A stretch of 64,000 nucleotides of DNA from Microbacterium sp. zg-B96 (GCF_030246865.1 NZ_CP126738.1:2480001-2544000); one strand, 5' to 3'; shown: positions 37,554-46,483, numbered from the stretch's first letter. Program-made: numbers and translations. Notes: generated by a model from the letters alone, not told the origin.

Positions 37554-38279
37554 TCACCGATCGGGCAGGATTTCCAGCGGCAGTTCGCGCGTGGCATCCC
37601 ACGGCTCGGTCCACCCGAGCCGGTCGAACAGGGCGTCCAGCACCATCGCCGTGAAGCCCCACACCAGGTGCACCCCGTCCGCGTTCGGCACGTGGAACGC
37701 AACACTGCGGTACTCCGCGCCGTCGCGATGGATCACCGTCATGCCGCGGTTCGCGGGGTTGAGCAGGTCGGCGACGGGCGCGCGGAACACGTCGGCCGAT
37801 TCCGCCTGGTCGACAGCGTGCACCGGCGACGGATGCCGCCACCACCCGAGCACAGGCGTGACGAGGTGCCGGGAGAAGGCGAGCGGGATGTTCTCCAGCG
37901 GGCCGAGCACCTCGACGCCGGCGGGATCGAGCCCCGTCTCCTCCTGCGCTTCCCGCAGCGCGGCGGCGACGGGGCCGCCGTCACCGGGGTCGATGCGTCC
38001 GCCGGGGAACGCCACCTGACCCGGGTGGGCACGCAGGGTCGTCGCGCGCGCCAGCAGCAGCACGTCCAGATCGCGCGACACCGCGGCATCCTGGGCATCG
38101 TGCGCGCTGGGCGACGAGTCGAGCACGCCGAACAGGATCAGCACGGCGGCCGCGCGGGCGTCCGCGGGGGCGGGCAGTTCGTTGAGCGCCTCGAAACCGG
38201 GCCCGTCACCGGCTGCGGCCGCGTCGGCGAGGGCGGCCAGCTGCGCCCGCGCGTACTGCGGCGTCTCGTCGGCGGGCAT
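37554..38279 (-). CDS. Nudix hydrolase (CoA pyrophosphatase-like)
   Basis: A 241-residue Nudix enzyme. The Nudix box is GGRIDPGDGGPVAAALREAQ followed by EETGL, intact, and the preceding HPGQVAFPGG fits the NUDT7/CoA-pyrophosphatase group. It cleaves pyrophosphate bonds of nucleotide derivatives. ATG at 38279 with TAGCCT exactly six bases upstream (38286-38291), leaderless. The frameshifted gene follows it. Confidence 0.88.
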   Translation of the reverse strand: MPADETPQYARAQLAALADAAAAGDGPGFEALNELPAPADARAAAVLILFGVLDSSPSAHDAQDAAVSRDLDVLLLARATTLRAHPGQVAFPGGRIDPGDGGPVAAALREAQEETGLDPAGVEVLGPLENIPLAFSRHLVTPVLGWWRHPSPVHAVDQAESADVFRAPVADLLNPANRGMTVIHRDGAEYRSVAFHVPNADGVHLVWGFTAMVLDALFDRLGWTEPWDATRELPLEILPDR

Positions 38280-38379
38280 TCGTTCAGGCTACGCCGAATC
38301 CCGGATGCCGCGGTGCGCTGCCTGCACCCCGGGTCGTTGAGCGAGCCGCAGGCGGGCCGAACCGCGCTAACGTCACCGC

Positions 38380-39279
38380 ATGCCGATGCACGCCGACGAG
38401 CTCGCGATCGACGAGCACGTCGTGCGCAGGCTGATCGCCGAGCAGTTTCCGCAGTGGCGCGACGAGCCGGTGCACCGCATGACGACGGACGGCACCGTCA
38501 GCGCCATCTTCCGCATCGGCGACGCCCTCGCGGCGCGGTTCCCGCTCCGAGACGCCGACCCGCGCGAGGCGCGTGCCCTCATCGCGGAAGAGACCGCGGC
38601 GATGCGCGAGCTCGCGGCATCCTGCCCGTTTCCCACACCCCTTCCGGTGGCCGAAGGCGCTCCCGGTGCGGGCTACCCGCTGCCGTGGTCGGTGCAGACG
38701 TGGCTCCCGGGTACCGTCGCGACGCCCCACGGACTGGCGCACTCCGAGGGCTTCACCCGCGACCTGGTCCACCTCGTGCAGTCGCTCCGCGCCGCCGACA
38801 CGAGGGGGCGCGCATTCGCCGGGTCCGGCCGTGGCGGCAGCTTGACGGATGCCGACGAGTGGATGCAGGTGTGCTTCGAGCGCAGCGTCGGGCTGTTGCC
38901 GGTGGATCGCCTTCGCGCGCTGTGGGCGGAGCTGCGAGACCTGCCCGCGGCGGGGCCGGATGTGATGACGCACGGTGACCTGATCCCCGGCAACCTGCTC
39001 GTGGACGGGGAGCACCTCGTCGGCGTGCTGGACGGCGGCGGCTTCGGGCCGACAGACCCGGCACTGGATCTCGTCGGGGCGTGGCACCTGCTCGACGTCG
39101 ACATGCGCGCGGTGCTGCGAGCCGAGCTGGAGTGCGACGATGTCGAGTGGCGCCGGGGCGCGGCGTGGGCGCTGCAGCAGTCGATGGGGCTGGTCTGGTA
39201 CTACCGCGAGACCAGTCCCGGCATGAGTCGGCTCGGCGAGAGCACGCTGCGCCGGATCCTCGCCGCTTTCGGTCGTTGA
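38380..39279 (+). CDS. APH-type phosphotransferase (aminoglycoside/choline kinase fold)
   Basis: A 299-residue kinase-fold protein. The catalytic loop THGDLIPGNLLV (about 195-206) and the metal-binding VLDGGGFGPTDPA are seen; in the second motif the usual DFG-like Asp is followed by an unusual GGG. It probably phosphorylates a small molecule. Antibiotic resistance is possible but not supported beyond fold. ATG start with TAACGT six bases upstream, leaderless. Confidence 0.85.
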   Translation: MPMHADELAIDEHVVRRLIAEQFPQWRDEPVHRMTTDGTVSAIFRIGDALAARFPLRDADPREARALIAEETAAMRELAASCPFPTPLPVAEGAPGAGYPLPWSVQTWLPGTVATPHGLAHSEGFTRDLVHLVQSLRAADTRGRAFAGSGRGGSLTDADEWMQVCFERSVGLLPVDRLRALWAELRDLPAAGPDVMTHGDLIPGNLLVDGEHLVGVLDGGGFGPTDPALDLVGAWHLLDVDMRAVLRAELECDDVEWRRGAAWALQQSMGLVWYYRETSPGMSRLGESTLRRILAAFGR

Positions 39280-39352
39280 GGGAGCGCCACCGGCGCGGGA
39301 CGCAACGCGCAACCCCTCCGGCCCGATCTCCCCTGCCGCCTACGATCGAAGG

Positions 39353-40393
39353 ATGACCGACTCGCACCTCGTCCTCGTCGCCAACGCCAAAGACGGCTCC
39401 ATCAGCACCTTCCGTCTCACCGAGGGAACGCTCGACCGTCTCGCCGTCACCGACGGTCTCACCGGCTGCTCCACGTTCGCTGTCGACGCCGACCGCGACC
39501 TGGTCTACGCCGGTGTCAAGGGCGCTTCGAAGAACGACCCCTCCCGCATCCTGACGCTGTCGCTCGACCGCGCGAGCGGGCGCCTCACGCCGCAGAGCAG
39601 CCGCGACCTCGAGGGCGGCGGGATGAACTACCTCGCGCTCACCCGCGACGGCGCCGGACTGCTCGGCGCCTCGTACAGCGGCGGCTTCGGCATCAGCTCG
39701 CCCATCGTCGATGGCGTCGTGGGCGAACCGGTGTCGCGCATCGAGTTCCCGAACCTGCACTCCGTGCTCCCCAGCGCCGATGGCCGCTTCGCCTACTTCG
39801 TCTCGCTGGGCGCCGACCTCGTCGCGCAGTATGCGCTGGCCGACGACCTGGCCCTGGTTCCCCTCGACCCCGCAACCGTTGCGGCACCCGAGGGCAGCGG
39901 CCCCCGGCACCTCGTGCTGAGCGACGCGCAGGATGCCGTCTACGTGCTGACCGAGTTCTCCGGCGAGGTGCTGCACTACGCCCGCGACACCGAGACCGGC
40001 ACGCTGAGCCTGCAGGGCGCAACCACCGCATACGACACCACGCTGGGTCTCGGCCACAGCGAATTCGGTGCCGATCCGATGGCGAACCACTTCATCTGGG
40101 GCGCCGACCTGCACCTGGCCGACGGCGGCCGCCTACTGTGGGCCTCCGAGCGCACCGAGAGCACCCTGGGCGCCGTGTCGATCGCCGACGACGGCACCGT
40201 GTCGGCTCCGGAGATCTTCTTCGAGACCGAGCCGCAGCCCCGCGGATTCGCCGTGAGCCCCGACGGCGCTTACCTCGTCACCGCCGGCGAGCGATCGACG
40301 ACGGTCTCGCTGTACTCGGTCCATGGCTCCAGCGTGGTGCTGCTGCAGCAGGCCAAAACCGGCAACGGTGCGAACTGGGTGCGGTTCGTCTGA
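39353..40393 (+). CDS. Lactonase-family beta-propeller protein (6-phosphogluconolactonase-like)
   Basis: A 346-residue seven-bladed propeller of the YbhE/Pgl type: repeated blades such as GGGMNYLALTRDGAGLLGAS, GPRHLVLSDAQDAVYVLTEF and PRGFAVSPDGAYLVTAG. May hydrolyse sugar lactones; activity is not certain because many family members are uncharacterised. No signal peptide. ATG start with TACGAT six bases upstream, leaderless. Confidence 0.85.
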   Translation: MTDSHLVLVANAKDGSISTFRLTEGTLDRLAVTDGLTGCSTFAVDADRDLVYAGVKGASKNDPSRILTLSLDRASGRLTPQSSRDLEGGGMNYLALTRDGAGLLGASYSGGFGISSPIVDGVVGEPVSRIEFPNLHSVLPSADGRFAYFVSLGADLVAQYALADDLALVPLDPATVAAPEGSGPRHLVLSDAQDAVYVLTEFSGEVLHYARDTETGTLSLQGATTAYDTTLGLGHSEFGADPMANHFIWGADLHLADGGRLLWASERTESTLGAVSIADDGTVSAPEIFFETEPQPRGFAVSPDGAYLVTAGERSTTVSLYSVHGSSVVLLQQAKTGNGANWVRFV

Positions 40394-40490
40394 GCCCGCG
40401 AATCCACGCGCCGATTCGGCGCTGATCCAGCCTTTTCCTCGACGCCGTTGCCAGGAACCACCCAGGTAACGCACCGGAAGCGTCCAGAAA

Positions 40491-41576
40491 GTGCAACCAG
40501 ACTCGGGCACTTGCGTCCGCCCGAACGGATGCCACGCGTCGCACATCGGCGTGCCATCGACATACGGAACCGGTTTTCTCTTGCTTTCTGCCTCCACGTC
40601 ACTGCCCGATCGCCGCACCGCGCGCCGCACGGAACGCCGCGCTGAGCGCCGCATCCAGCGCCGCCCGATTCTGGTCGTGGCAACCCTGACGGTCGGCCTC
40701 GTGGCCGCCGTCGGAGTCACCGGAACGTCGGCCTCGACCGCACAGGCATCCGGGGCATCGCCGAACTTCGTGCTCGCATCGTCGACTGCTCCGCTGCAGC
40801 CCGGTGCCGTCGAGTCGAACTCGACGATCGAGGTCGCCTCCGCAGCCGATGAGGCGCGTACCCTCGCCGAGTCCGCGATGACGGCGTCGACGACGGTCAC
40901 GGCAGACATCACGGCATCCGGGCTCGACATCGGTAGCCCCGTCACCACTGTCGACACGACGGAGCTTGCGACGTCGGTGCAGCAACTCGAGCGCGCGCAG
41001 GCGCTGCCCTTCGCCGATCTCTCGGAGGTCACCGAAGATGTGACCGCCGAGGCCGCCTCGGTCACCGAGCAGGCCGCCGGACTGCGCGGTCAGCTAGACG
41101 CCGCGATCGCCGTCAAGGCCGCTGCGGAAGCCGCTGCCGCCGAGGCGGCACGTCTCGCAGCCGAGGCCGCAGCGGCCGCGGCCGCCGCCGCCGCCGCGGT
41201 GGAAGAGTCCTCCCCCGCGGCCGCGCCTGCCAACCCCGTCTACGCCACCGGCGGTGCCGTCGGCGGCAGCAGCCCGGCAGACGCGCAGGCGACTGCCCGC
41301 TCGATGCTCGGCGGCTACGGCTGGGGCGACGACCAGTTCGGATGCCTCGTGTCGCTGTGGCAGAAGGAATCCGGCTGGAACTACAAGGCGCACAACCCCT
41401 CGAGCGGCGCCTACGGCATCCCGCAGGCACTGCCCGGCAGCAAGATGGCCAGCGCCGGCGCCGACTGGCAGACCAACGCCGCCACCCAGATCGCGTGGGG
41501 CTTCGGCTACATCTCCGGTCGCTACGGCACCCCGTGCGGCGCGTGGGGTCAGTCGCAGTCGGTCGGCTGGTACTGA
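40491..41576 (+). CDS. Secreted transglycosylase/lysozyme-like cell-wall protein
   Basis: A 361-residue protein. After a basic N-terminus (about residues 40-58) comes a membrane/signal segment VVATLTVGLVAAVGVTGTSA, then a long Ala-rich coiled region (about 160-235), and a C-terminal domain with CLVSLWQKESGWNYKAHNPS and GAYGIPQALPGSKM. The second part resembles the goose-lysozyme/lytic-transglycosylase fold with the catalytic Glu in KESGW. It may cleave peptidoglycan outside the cell. The GTG at 40491 lies near GGAAG; a later TTG near 40579 is also possible, since the first residues are unusual. Confidence 0.8.
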   Translation: MQPDSGTCVRPNGCHASHIGVPSTYGTGFLLLSASTSLPDRRTARRTERRAERRIQRRPILVVATLTVGLVAAVGVTGTSASTAQASGASPNFVLASSTAPLQPGAVESNSTIEVASAADEARTLAESAMTASTTVTADITASGLDIGSPVTTVDTTELATSVQQLERAQALPFADLSEVTEDVTAEAASVTEQAAGLRGQLDAAIAVKAAAEAAAAEAARLAAEAAAAAAAAAAAVEESSPAAAPANPVYATGGAVGGSSPADAQATARSMLGGYGWGDDQFGCLVSLWQKESGWNYKAHNPSSGAYGIPQALPGSKMASAGADWQTNAATQIAWGFGYISGRYGTPCGAWGQSQSVGWY

Positions 41577-41801
41577 GTCTCCGATAAGCCCTAGCGCGTC
41601 GGCTCCTTTGCGAGCGAGTCCACGTGACTTGTTCGCGGCGGCGATCTAAGGCTCGAGTCGTATCAGCGAGTTCGTTGCGCGCTCGTAATCGGCGACCGCT
41701 TTTACATTTGTCGCTGCGCCTCAATTGGAGGTGGATTCGAGCACGTCAAATACGAATAGAGAATCAGAGGGCCCTAGGCTGTCGACCATCGCCATGGCGG
41801 C

Positions 41802-42788
41802 ATGACCAGAGGGGGCACGTTGACCGCCGAAGTCACCACTTCCGATTCCGCAGCCCTGCCGATGCGCGTCCGCTCCCCCTGGCTATTTCTCGCCATCGGC
41901 GCTGCCAGCGCCCTCGTCGGCCTACTCCCCTGGCTCATGACCGGCGCGCGCATGCCGATGCAGAACCTGTGGGCCTTCCAGCCGACCGACCTGCCGGTCG
42001 TGCTGCTGCCGTTCAGCCAGTACGCCGTGGACCTGATCTTCGCGCTGCTGATCGTCGGCGCGGCGGCGGCGGGCATCGCCGGCCGCGCACTCGACGCGCG
42101 CGATACCCCGTGGGCCCCGGCCCTGCTCATCACGGGGGTCATCGGTCCCCAGCTCATCGCGACGGTTTAAACCGCCGTCACGGTCGCCAGCAGCCTGCAG
42201 GACCGCGTCGAGTCCACGATCTACCTCGCGGGCCTGACCGGCGGCTCGGTCTTCACGATCGCCGTCGGGGCGCTCGTCACGCGACTCATCGTGCGTGCGC
42301 CACGCGCCGGCGCGTTGCTCGGGCTCACGGTCGGCGCGATCGCTATGCGCGCGTGGATAGCCTCGCTCATCGTCCCGTTCGGCTCGGCATCCGCCGGTAT
42401 CCCCGACGCGCTCATCGTTGCGCAGTGGGTGACCCCGGTGCTGGTGGGCGTCGCGATCGCTTGGACAGGCATCAACACGGTCGGCCGCGTCATCTCGGCA
42501 GTGGTCGCAGTGGTGCTGGCTTGGGTCGCACCCGCGGCTATGACCGGCATCGGCAGCGCCCTGGGTGCGCGCGTATACGTCGACCATCCAGCCGAGATGC
42601 TCGACTTCGGGCTCGGTGTGTTCCGATCGGCGCTCCTCATCCCCGAACTGGCCCTGCGACCGATCATCACCACCGTCGTGACGGCCGCGATCGGGCTCGG
42701 CATCCGTGCTCTGCTTCCCCGCCGCGCAACTCCCGCATCGGGAACGAATTTTACGAGGGACGAACCGAGCGCTCGGCAGGAGACCTGA
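41802..42788 (+). pseudogene. Multi-spanning membrane protein interrupted by an in-frame TAA
   Basis: One reading frame runs from 41802 (or a better-placed TTG at 41820 after AGAGGGGG) to 42788, but contains a single TAA at 42168-42170. Both sides are rich in membrane segments, for example WLFLAIGAASALVGLLPWL before it and VVAVVLAWVAPAAMTGIG after it, and the residues just past the stop continue TAVTVASSLQ. Roughly nine membrane segments in total. The stop lies inside the perfect palindrome CGGTTTAAACCG. CAA or TAC would restore the frame by a single change. A -10-like TAGGCT is at 41775-41780. Family unknown; it may be a truncated or non-functional allele. Confidence 0.8.
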
Positions 42789-42802
42789 CCCGAGCGCTCG
42801 GC
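42766..42802. terminator. Terminator-like double palindrome
   Basis: CCGAGCGCTCGG occurs twice (42766-42777 and 42791-42802) with 13 bases between. The two copies can pair with one another or each fold on itself. A T-rich TTTCTT follows. It lies between the convergent membrane-protein frame and the 42812 gene. Confidence 0.6.
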
Positions 42803-42811
42803 TCCCGTTTC

Positions 42812-43240
42812 TTACCCGTCCGATTCGCGGGCGGGTGTCGCGTCCGGCGGATCGGTCGGCTCGGTCAGCGCGATCACGTCCTCGAGCTCCGTCGAGCGCC
42901 CGCTGATCTTCGCCACCTGACGGTGACCGGCGCGGATCCGCGCGGCGACGAGTTCCACGAGCACATCCCACGGGTTCGTGGAGACCAGCAGCCAGTTCGC
43001 TGGCTGGCTCCAACGCTCCTCGGTGAGCACGTCATAGGCGAGTGCTGCGACACCGGTCGGATCGACCATCGCTCCGACGTCCCCTAACGCCGCGCGCATG
43101 ACGGCGGGAACGACCCGAACGTGCGCATGCGGGAGGAAAATGTTCCGCATTTCCGGGTCCGTCTGACTGAACGGGGATCCCTCGCGCAGCTTTGACAGGA
43201 ACGTGCGGAGCTGGTCGTCAGTCCATGGGATTTCGGGCAT
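42812..43240 (-). CDS. Hypothetical protein, unrecognised
   Basis: A 142-residue protein (start MPEIPWTDDQLRTFLSKLRE at 43240). It has mixed alpha/beta-like composition (NWLLVSTNPWDVLVELVAAR) and an acidic C-terminal tail with PTDPPDATPARESDG. No family recognised, no signal peptide, no membrane segment. Its codon use and lower GC than its neighbours suggest an accessory gene. Coding is supported by the length and strong third-position GC, though weaker than in flanking genes. Confidence 0.65.
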   Translation of the reverse strand: MPEIPWTDDQLRTFLSKLREGSPFSQTDPEMRNIFLPHAHVRVVPAVMRAALGDVGAMVDPTGVAALAYDVLTEERWSQPANWLLVSTNPWDVLVELVAARIRAGHRQVAKISGRSTELEDVIALTEPTDPPDATPARESDG

Positions 43241-43557
43241 GGTTGTGCATCTCTCTCGTCGGTGCGCGCGACAGCGCGGCGTGGGACCGGACAAGAGAGG
43301 AGAGGCAAGGCCTCAGAAGACGACTAGCCGTTCAGGATGCCGATGCGGCTCAGCCCCGGCAGTTCGATCGAGGTCACGCAATAAGCCTATTGCCTCCCCG
43401 ACACGGTCCGAAATGTCGCACGTCTCTTCTTCTTCGGCGCTCGACGGCTGTCGCGCATAACTCAATCCTTTTCTCCGCCTTCCCCGCACCCATATGCTGT
43501 TTCGCATTGCACCAACTCCGCATAGTGCCCGACGACTCGTATGTGAACGGTGATTAG
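43241..43557. other. 317-bp AT-richer intergenic stretch with two tiny candidate ORFs
   Basis: No standard gene. On the minus strand a 23-codon ORF (ATG at 43458, stop at 43387) with AAGGA seven bases upstream would encode a very basic peptide (RRAPKKKRRATFR). The same frame continues after one TAG into AYCVTSIELPGLSRIGILNG. The region holds runs of pyrimidines and has clearly lower GC than its surroundings. The promoter of the 42812 gene, and possibly of 43558, should lie here; no clear -35/-10 pair was identified. Confidence 0.45.
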
Positions 43558-43905
43558 GTGAACACTGACGTTTCCGCTTTGACCACGGACATGCTCCGAT
43601 TCGCGGCGCTTCTCAAGCAGGTAGCCCGGCCCGGACCCTCCGCCGCCGTGGACTTCATCGAGCAGGCAGAGAAACTCCTCGCCGATTCGTCACCCGAGAC
43701 CATCGATGAAACGCGCCTGTGGCTTTCCAAAATGCTGCAGTACACCGGCGACAACAGCATCTTCGACCGATACGTCCTGAAGGACGGTGAGCCCGATACC
43801 GATCTGAGCCGCGAGTATCTGGAGCTGGCCAAGCGACTTCGCCGGTACGCGTACCCGCGCCTCTTGGTCGTGAATCCCTACCGCCGCAAGTTGCTCTCCT
43901 CGTAG
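43558..43905 (+). CDS. Small hypothetical protein, unrecognised
   Basis: A 115-residue, mostly helical protein with a GTG start at 43558. The N-terminal half reads SALTTDMLRFAALLKQVARP, the second half YTGDNSIFDRYVLKDGEPDT and ELAKRLRRYAYPRLLVVNP. The AAL/ERL helical pattern and a small central block resemble several orphan immunity-like small proteins, but no family can be named. A basic C-terminus (NPYRRKLL) ends it. Lower GC than neighbours. Confidence 0.6.
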   Translation: MNTDVSALTTDMLRFAALLKQVARPGPSAAVDFIEQAEKLLADSSPETIDETRLWLSKMLQYTGDNSIFDRYVLKDGEPDTDLSREYLELAKRLRRYAYPRLLVVNPYRRKLLSS

Positions 43906-43928
43906 GATTCGAACCCGCGCGAGCTCCG

Positions 43929-45680
43929 CTAACCCGCCCCGCGCGACCCGCCGCCGCCGAGCCACCCGGCGAACACGGCGTGCAGCAGCGGCAGCACCGA
44001 CGCCCACATCAGCACGATCCCGAACACCTCATCCGTCCCCCGCAGCAGCGCGCCGCCCACCAGCAGCGCCCCGAACAGGACCGCCGAAATGATCCGCCGC
44101 GCCGCGCGCTCCAGCCGCGCCAGGCGCCGGTCGATCCGCGGCGTCTCGACCGCGAGCCCACCCGACTCGATCCGATCGATGAACGCGTCCAGACGCCCCG
44201 GCAGCGCGGCAGCGACCGACAGCGCCGAGCCCGCCTGCTTCATCACGTCCTGCACGAGGTTGCCCTGCTCGTCGCGCATCAGCTGACCGGCGAACGGCTC
44301 GATCGCCTCCCAGATGTTGAAGGCGGGGTTCAGCGAGCTGCACACCCCCGAAACCAGCGACATCGACCGTATGATCAGCAGAAAGTTCTCCGGCAGCTGG
44401 AACGGCATCTCGCGCACGACGTCGCCGAACTCCACGGCGAAGTCGCGGAACTCCTTCGGATCCACCTGCTGCAGCTCCGCGAACCCCATGCCGCCGAAAC
44501 GCGCGAACAGCTGCGTCATCGCGCGCTCGAGCTCGCGGGTGTCGGCCGACGGCAGCAGCACGCCGACGTCGCCGATGTTGTCCACCAGCCCCTTACCGTC
44601 GCGCGCGGCGACGGCGATCACGAGCCGGCGCAGGCCGCGGCGCAGCGACTCCGACACTTCGCCCATCATCCCGAAGTCGACGAAAGTCAGCTGGAACGGC
44701 CGCGACCCCGCGGCATCCGTCCCATTGTCCGAAGCGAGCACGGGCGTGACGAAGATGTTGCCGGGGTGCGGGTCGGCGTGGAAGAACCCGTCGCCGAAGA
44801 GCTGCCCGAACATCACCGACGCGAAGACGTTGGCCACCTCGCTCGGGTCGATGCCGGCCGCGCGCAGCCCCGCGACGTCGTTGATCTTGATCGCGGTGAC
44901 ATCCGACAGTGTCAGCACCCGCCGGGTGGTGCGCTCCCACACCACCTCGGGTACCGTCACGCGCGGGTCGCCGACGGCGTTCTCGGCGAACCGCACGGCG
45001 TTCTGGGCCTCGAGCATGTAGTCGATCTCGGCGAGGCTCGTCAGGGCGAACTCCTCGACGAGGGCGGGCATGTCCACGCGACGCGAGACGGCCTGCACGC
45101 GGCTGAGCCACACCGCGACCCTGCGCAGCGCTTTCAGGTCGACGTCGACGACCTGCTGGATGCCGGGCCGCTGCACTTTCACCACGACCGCGTCGGAGCC
45201 CAGCACTTCGGCATCCAGCGGCGCGAGCCCGGCGCGATGGGCCTGACCGAGGGATGCCGCAGCCACCGGCACCTCGTCGAACCAGGCGTAGGCGCGGTCG
45301 AGCGACACCCCGAGTTCGGCTTCGGCAAGCTCCCGGATCGCCGGGAACGGCACCGGCGGCACCTCGTCCTGCAGCCCCTCGAGCTGCTTGGTGATCTCGG
45401 GCGGCAGCACGTCCAGGCGCGACGACAGGAACTGACCGACCTTGATCATCAGGCCGCCGAGTTCGACCGCCAGCACGTGGAAGCGCTCCGCGATGCGCGT
45501 CATGCGCGCCGCGCGGCTGCGCGCCGTCACCCGTGCCAGCCCGAGGCGCGGCAGGAACAGCTCGTACCACCACGACTGCAGCATGTAGCGCGCGGCGAAG
45601 CGCAGGATGCGCCCGCGGCGAGCGCGCATGCTCCCCACGCCGGGAACGCTCGCGTGCGGTTCCCGGCGCTCCGTCGTCAC
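43929..45680 (-). CDS. ABC1/AarF (UbiB) family atypical kinase
   Basis: A 583-residue UbiB-type kinase-like protein. Seen: GLMIKVGQFLSSRLDVLP (the KxGQ motif), VVKVQRPG, then DYMLEAQNAV, HADPHPGNIF and FVDFGMMGEV as ATP/metal elements. Two membrane segments lie near the C-terminus (about 535-570). The GTG at 45680, five bases after the padR stop, suggests coupling; a later ATG at 45629 has poor spacing. UbiB proteins assist quinone synthesis or lipid metabolism. Here the PadR partner suggests regulated expression. Confidence 0.88.
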   Translation of the reverse strand: MTTERREPHASVPGVGSMRARRGRILRFAARYMLQSWWYELFLPRLGLARVTARSRAARMTRIAERFHVLAVELGGLMIKVGQFLSSRLDVLPPEITKQLEGLQDEVPPVPFPAIRELAEAELGVSLDRAYAWFDEVPVAAASLGQAHRAGLAPLDAEVLGSDAVVVKVQRPGIQQVVDVDLKALRRVAVWLSRVQAVSRRVDMPALVEEFALTSLAEIDYMLEAQNAVRFAENAVGDPRVTVPEVVWERTTRRVLTLSDVTAIKINDVAGLRAAGIDPSEVANVFASVMFGQLFGDGFFHADPHPGNIFVTPVLASDNGTDAAGSRPFQLTFVDFGMMGEVSESLRRGLRRLVIAVAARDGKGLVDNIGDVGVLLPSADTRELERAMTQLFARFGGMGFAELQQVDPKEFRDFAVEFGDVVREMPFQLPENFLLIIRSMSLVSGVCSSLNPAFNIWEAIEPFAGQLMRDEQGNLVQDVMKQAGSALSVAAALPGRLDAFIDRIESGGLAVETPRIDRRLARLERAARRIISAVLFGALLVGGALLRGTDEVFGIVLMWASVLPLLHAVFAGWLGGGGSRGAG

Positions 45681-45685
45681 GCGGA

Positions 45686-46294
45686 TCAGCTCTGTGCGAG
45701 AAGGGCGTACAGCCGGCGCCGGGCCTCGTTGAGAATCTCGACGGCTTCCTGCACCTGCTCGGGCGTGCCCGAGCGGCCGACCTGAGCGGCGGCCTGAGCC
45801 AGGTCCATGCCGGCCTTCGGCAGAGCGGTGACGCGGACGTTCTCCTTGGTGGTGCTCTCCCAGGGCGCGGACTTGCCTGCAGCGGCATCCGCTTCGATGT
45901 GCCCGGCCTCGGTGAGGGCGTAGGTCTTGCGACCGCCCGCCTCTTCCGCGGTGATCAGGCCCTCGTCGGCAAGCAGTTGCAGGGTCGGGTAGACGCTGCC
46001 GGCGCTGGGCTTCCACGAGCCGCCGCTGCGCTCCTCGATCTCCTGGATGATCTGGTAGCCATGCATCGGGCGCTCCGCGAGCAGCGCGAGTACCGCGGTG
46101 CGCACGTCGCCGCGTCCCATGCGGCTGGTGCCGCTCGGGCGGGGTTCGAATGCGCGGCGCAGCTGGTCGACCGCGTCCCACACGCCCTGGCCGAGGTCGC
46201 CGATGCCGAAGCCGTGCGAGCCTGCGCCGCCGAAACCGCTGGCTCCGCCGCTGCCGCTTCCGCCGAAGCCGCCCGTACCGAATGAACCGTTCAT
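45686..46294 (-). CDS. PadR-family transcriptional regulator
   Basis: A 202-residue protein with an unusual Gly-rich N-terminal segment (residues 1-38), then the PadR winged helix (RTAVLALLAERPMHGYQIIQ, then SVYPTLQLLADEGLIT), and a C-terminal helical part. The ATG at 46294 has GAGGGGG upstream. It precedes the ABC1 kinase gene, with which it probably forms an operon. The palindrome at 46337-46348 is its likely operator. Confidence 0.88.
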   Translation of the reverse strand: MNGSFGTGGFGGSGSGGASGFGGAGSHGFGIGDLGQGVWDAVDQLRRAFEPRPSGTSRMGRGDVRTAVLALLAERPMHGYQIIQEIEERSGGSWKPSAGSVYPTLQLLADEGLITAEEAGGRKTYALTEAGHIEADAAAGKSAPWESTTKENVRVTALPKAGMDLAQAAAQVGRSGTPEQVQEAVEILNEARRRLYALLAQS

Positions 46295-46336
46295 GATGGT
46301 CCCCCTCTTACTGTCGGCGAGTCTCACCGATACCTG

Positions 46337-46348
46337 ACGATATATCGT
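46337..46348 (-). promoter_or_regulatory. Candidate PadR operator
   Basis: The perfect palindrome ACGATATATCGT is 43 bases upstream of the PadR start, in an AT-rich patch. GATATATC is a frequent core of PadR-type sites. Autoregulation is inferred. Confidence 0.6.
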
Positions 46349-46390
46349 TCACGGCGGATGCAACAGGGGCTCGTGCGATCGCGGTACCCC

Positions 46391-46466
46391 GCGTTTGGGG
46401 CGCGTATCCGGCATCGAACCCGCGATACCCCGCGTTTGGGGCGCGTATCCGGCACCGAACCCGGCC
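46391..46466. repeat. 41-bp tandem repeat family B, two copies
   Basis: Units start at 46391 and 46432, 41 bases apart, with core GCGTTTGGGGCGCGTATCCG and then GCATCGAACCCGCGATACCC-like sequence. They match the four-copy locus at 5211-5369 in unit length and core, with a changed base at the loop. This copy lies between divergent genes (padR and the CAT gene), whereas the other lies between convergent genes. Confidence 0.85.
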
Positions 46467-46483
46467 ACTGCAAGGATGAACGG

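Noticed and set aside
40394..40490. Possible c-di-AMP (ydaO) riboswitch before the secreted transglycosylase-like gene
   Set aside because: Such genes often carry one in actinobacteria, but the conserved CCGAACCCGTCAGCTAA-type end is not present here.
42168..42170. TAA as a recoded or readthrough codon
   Set aside because: No recoding element (SECIS, pyl-like) can be seen and the simplest explanation is a point mutation; kept only as a finding to test.
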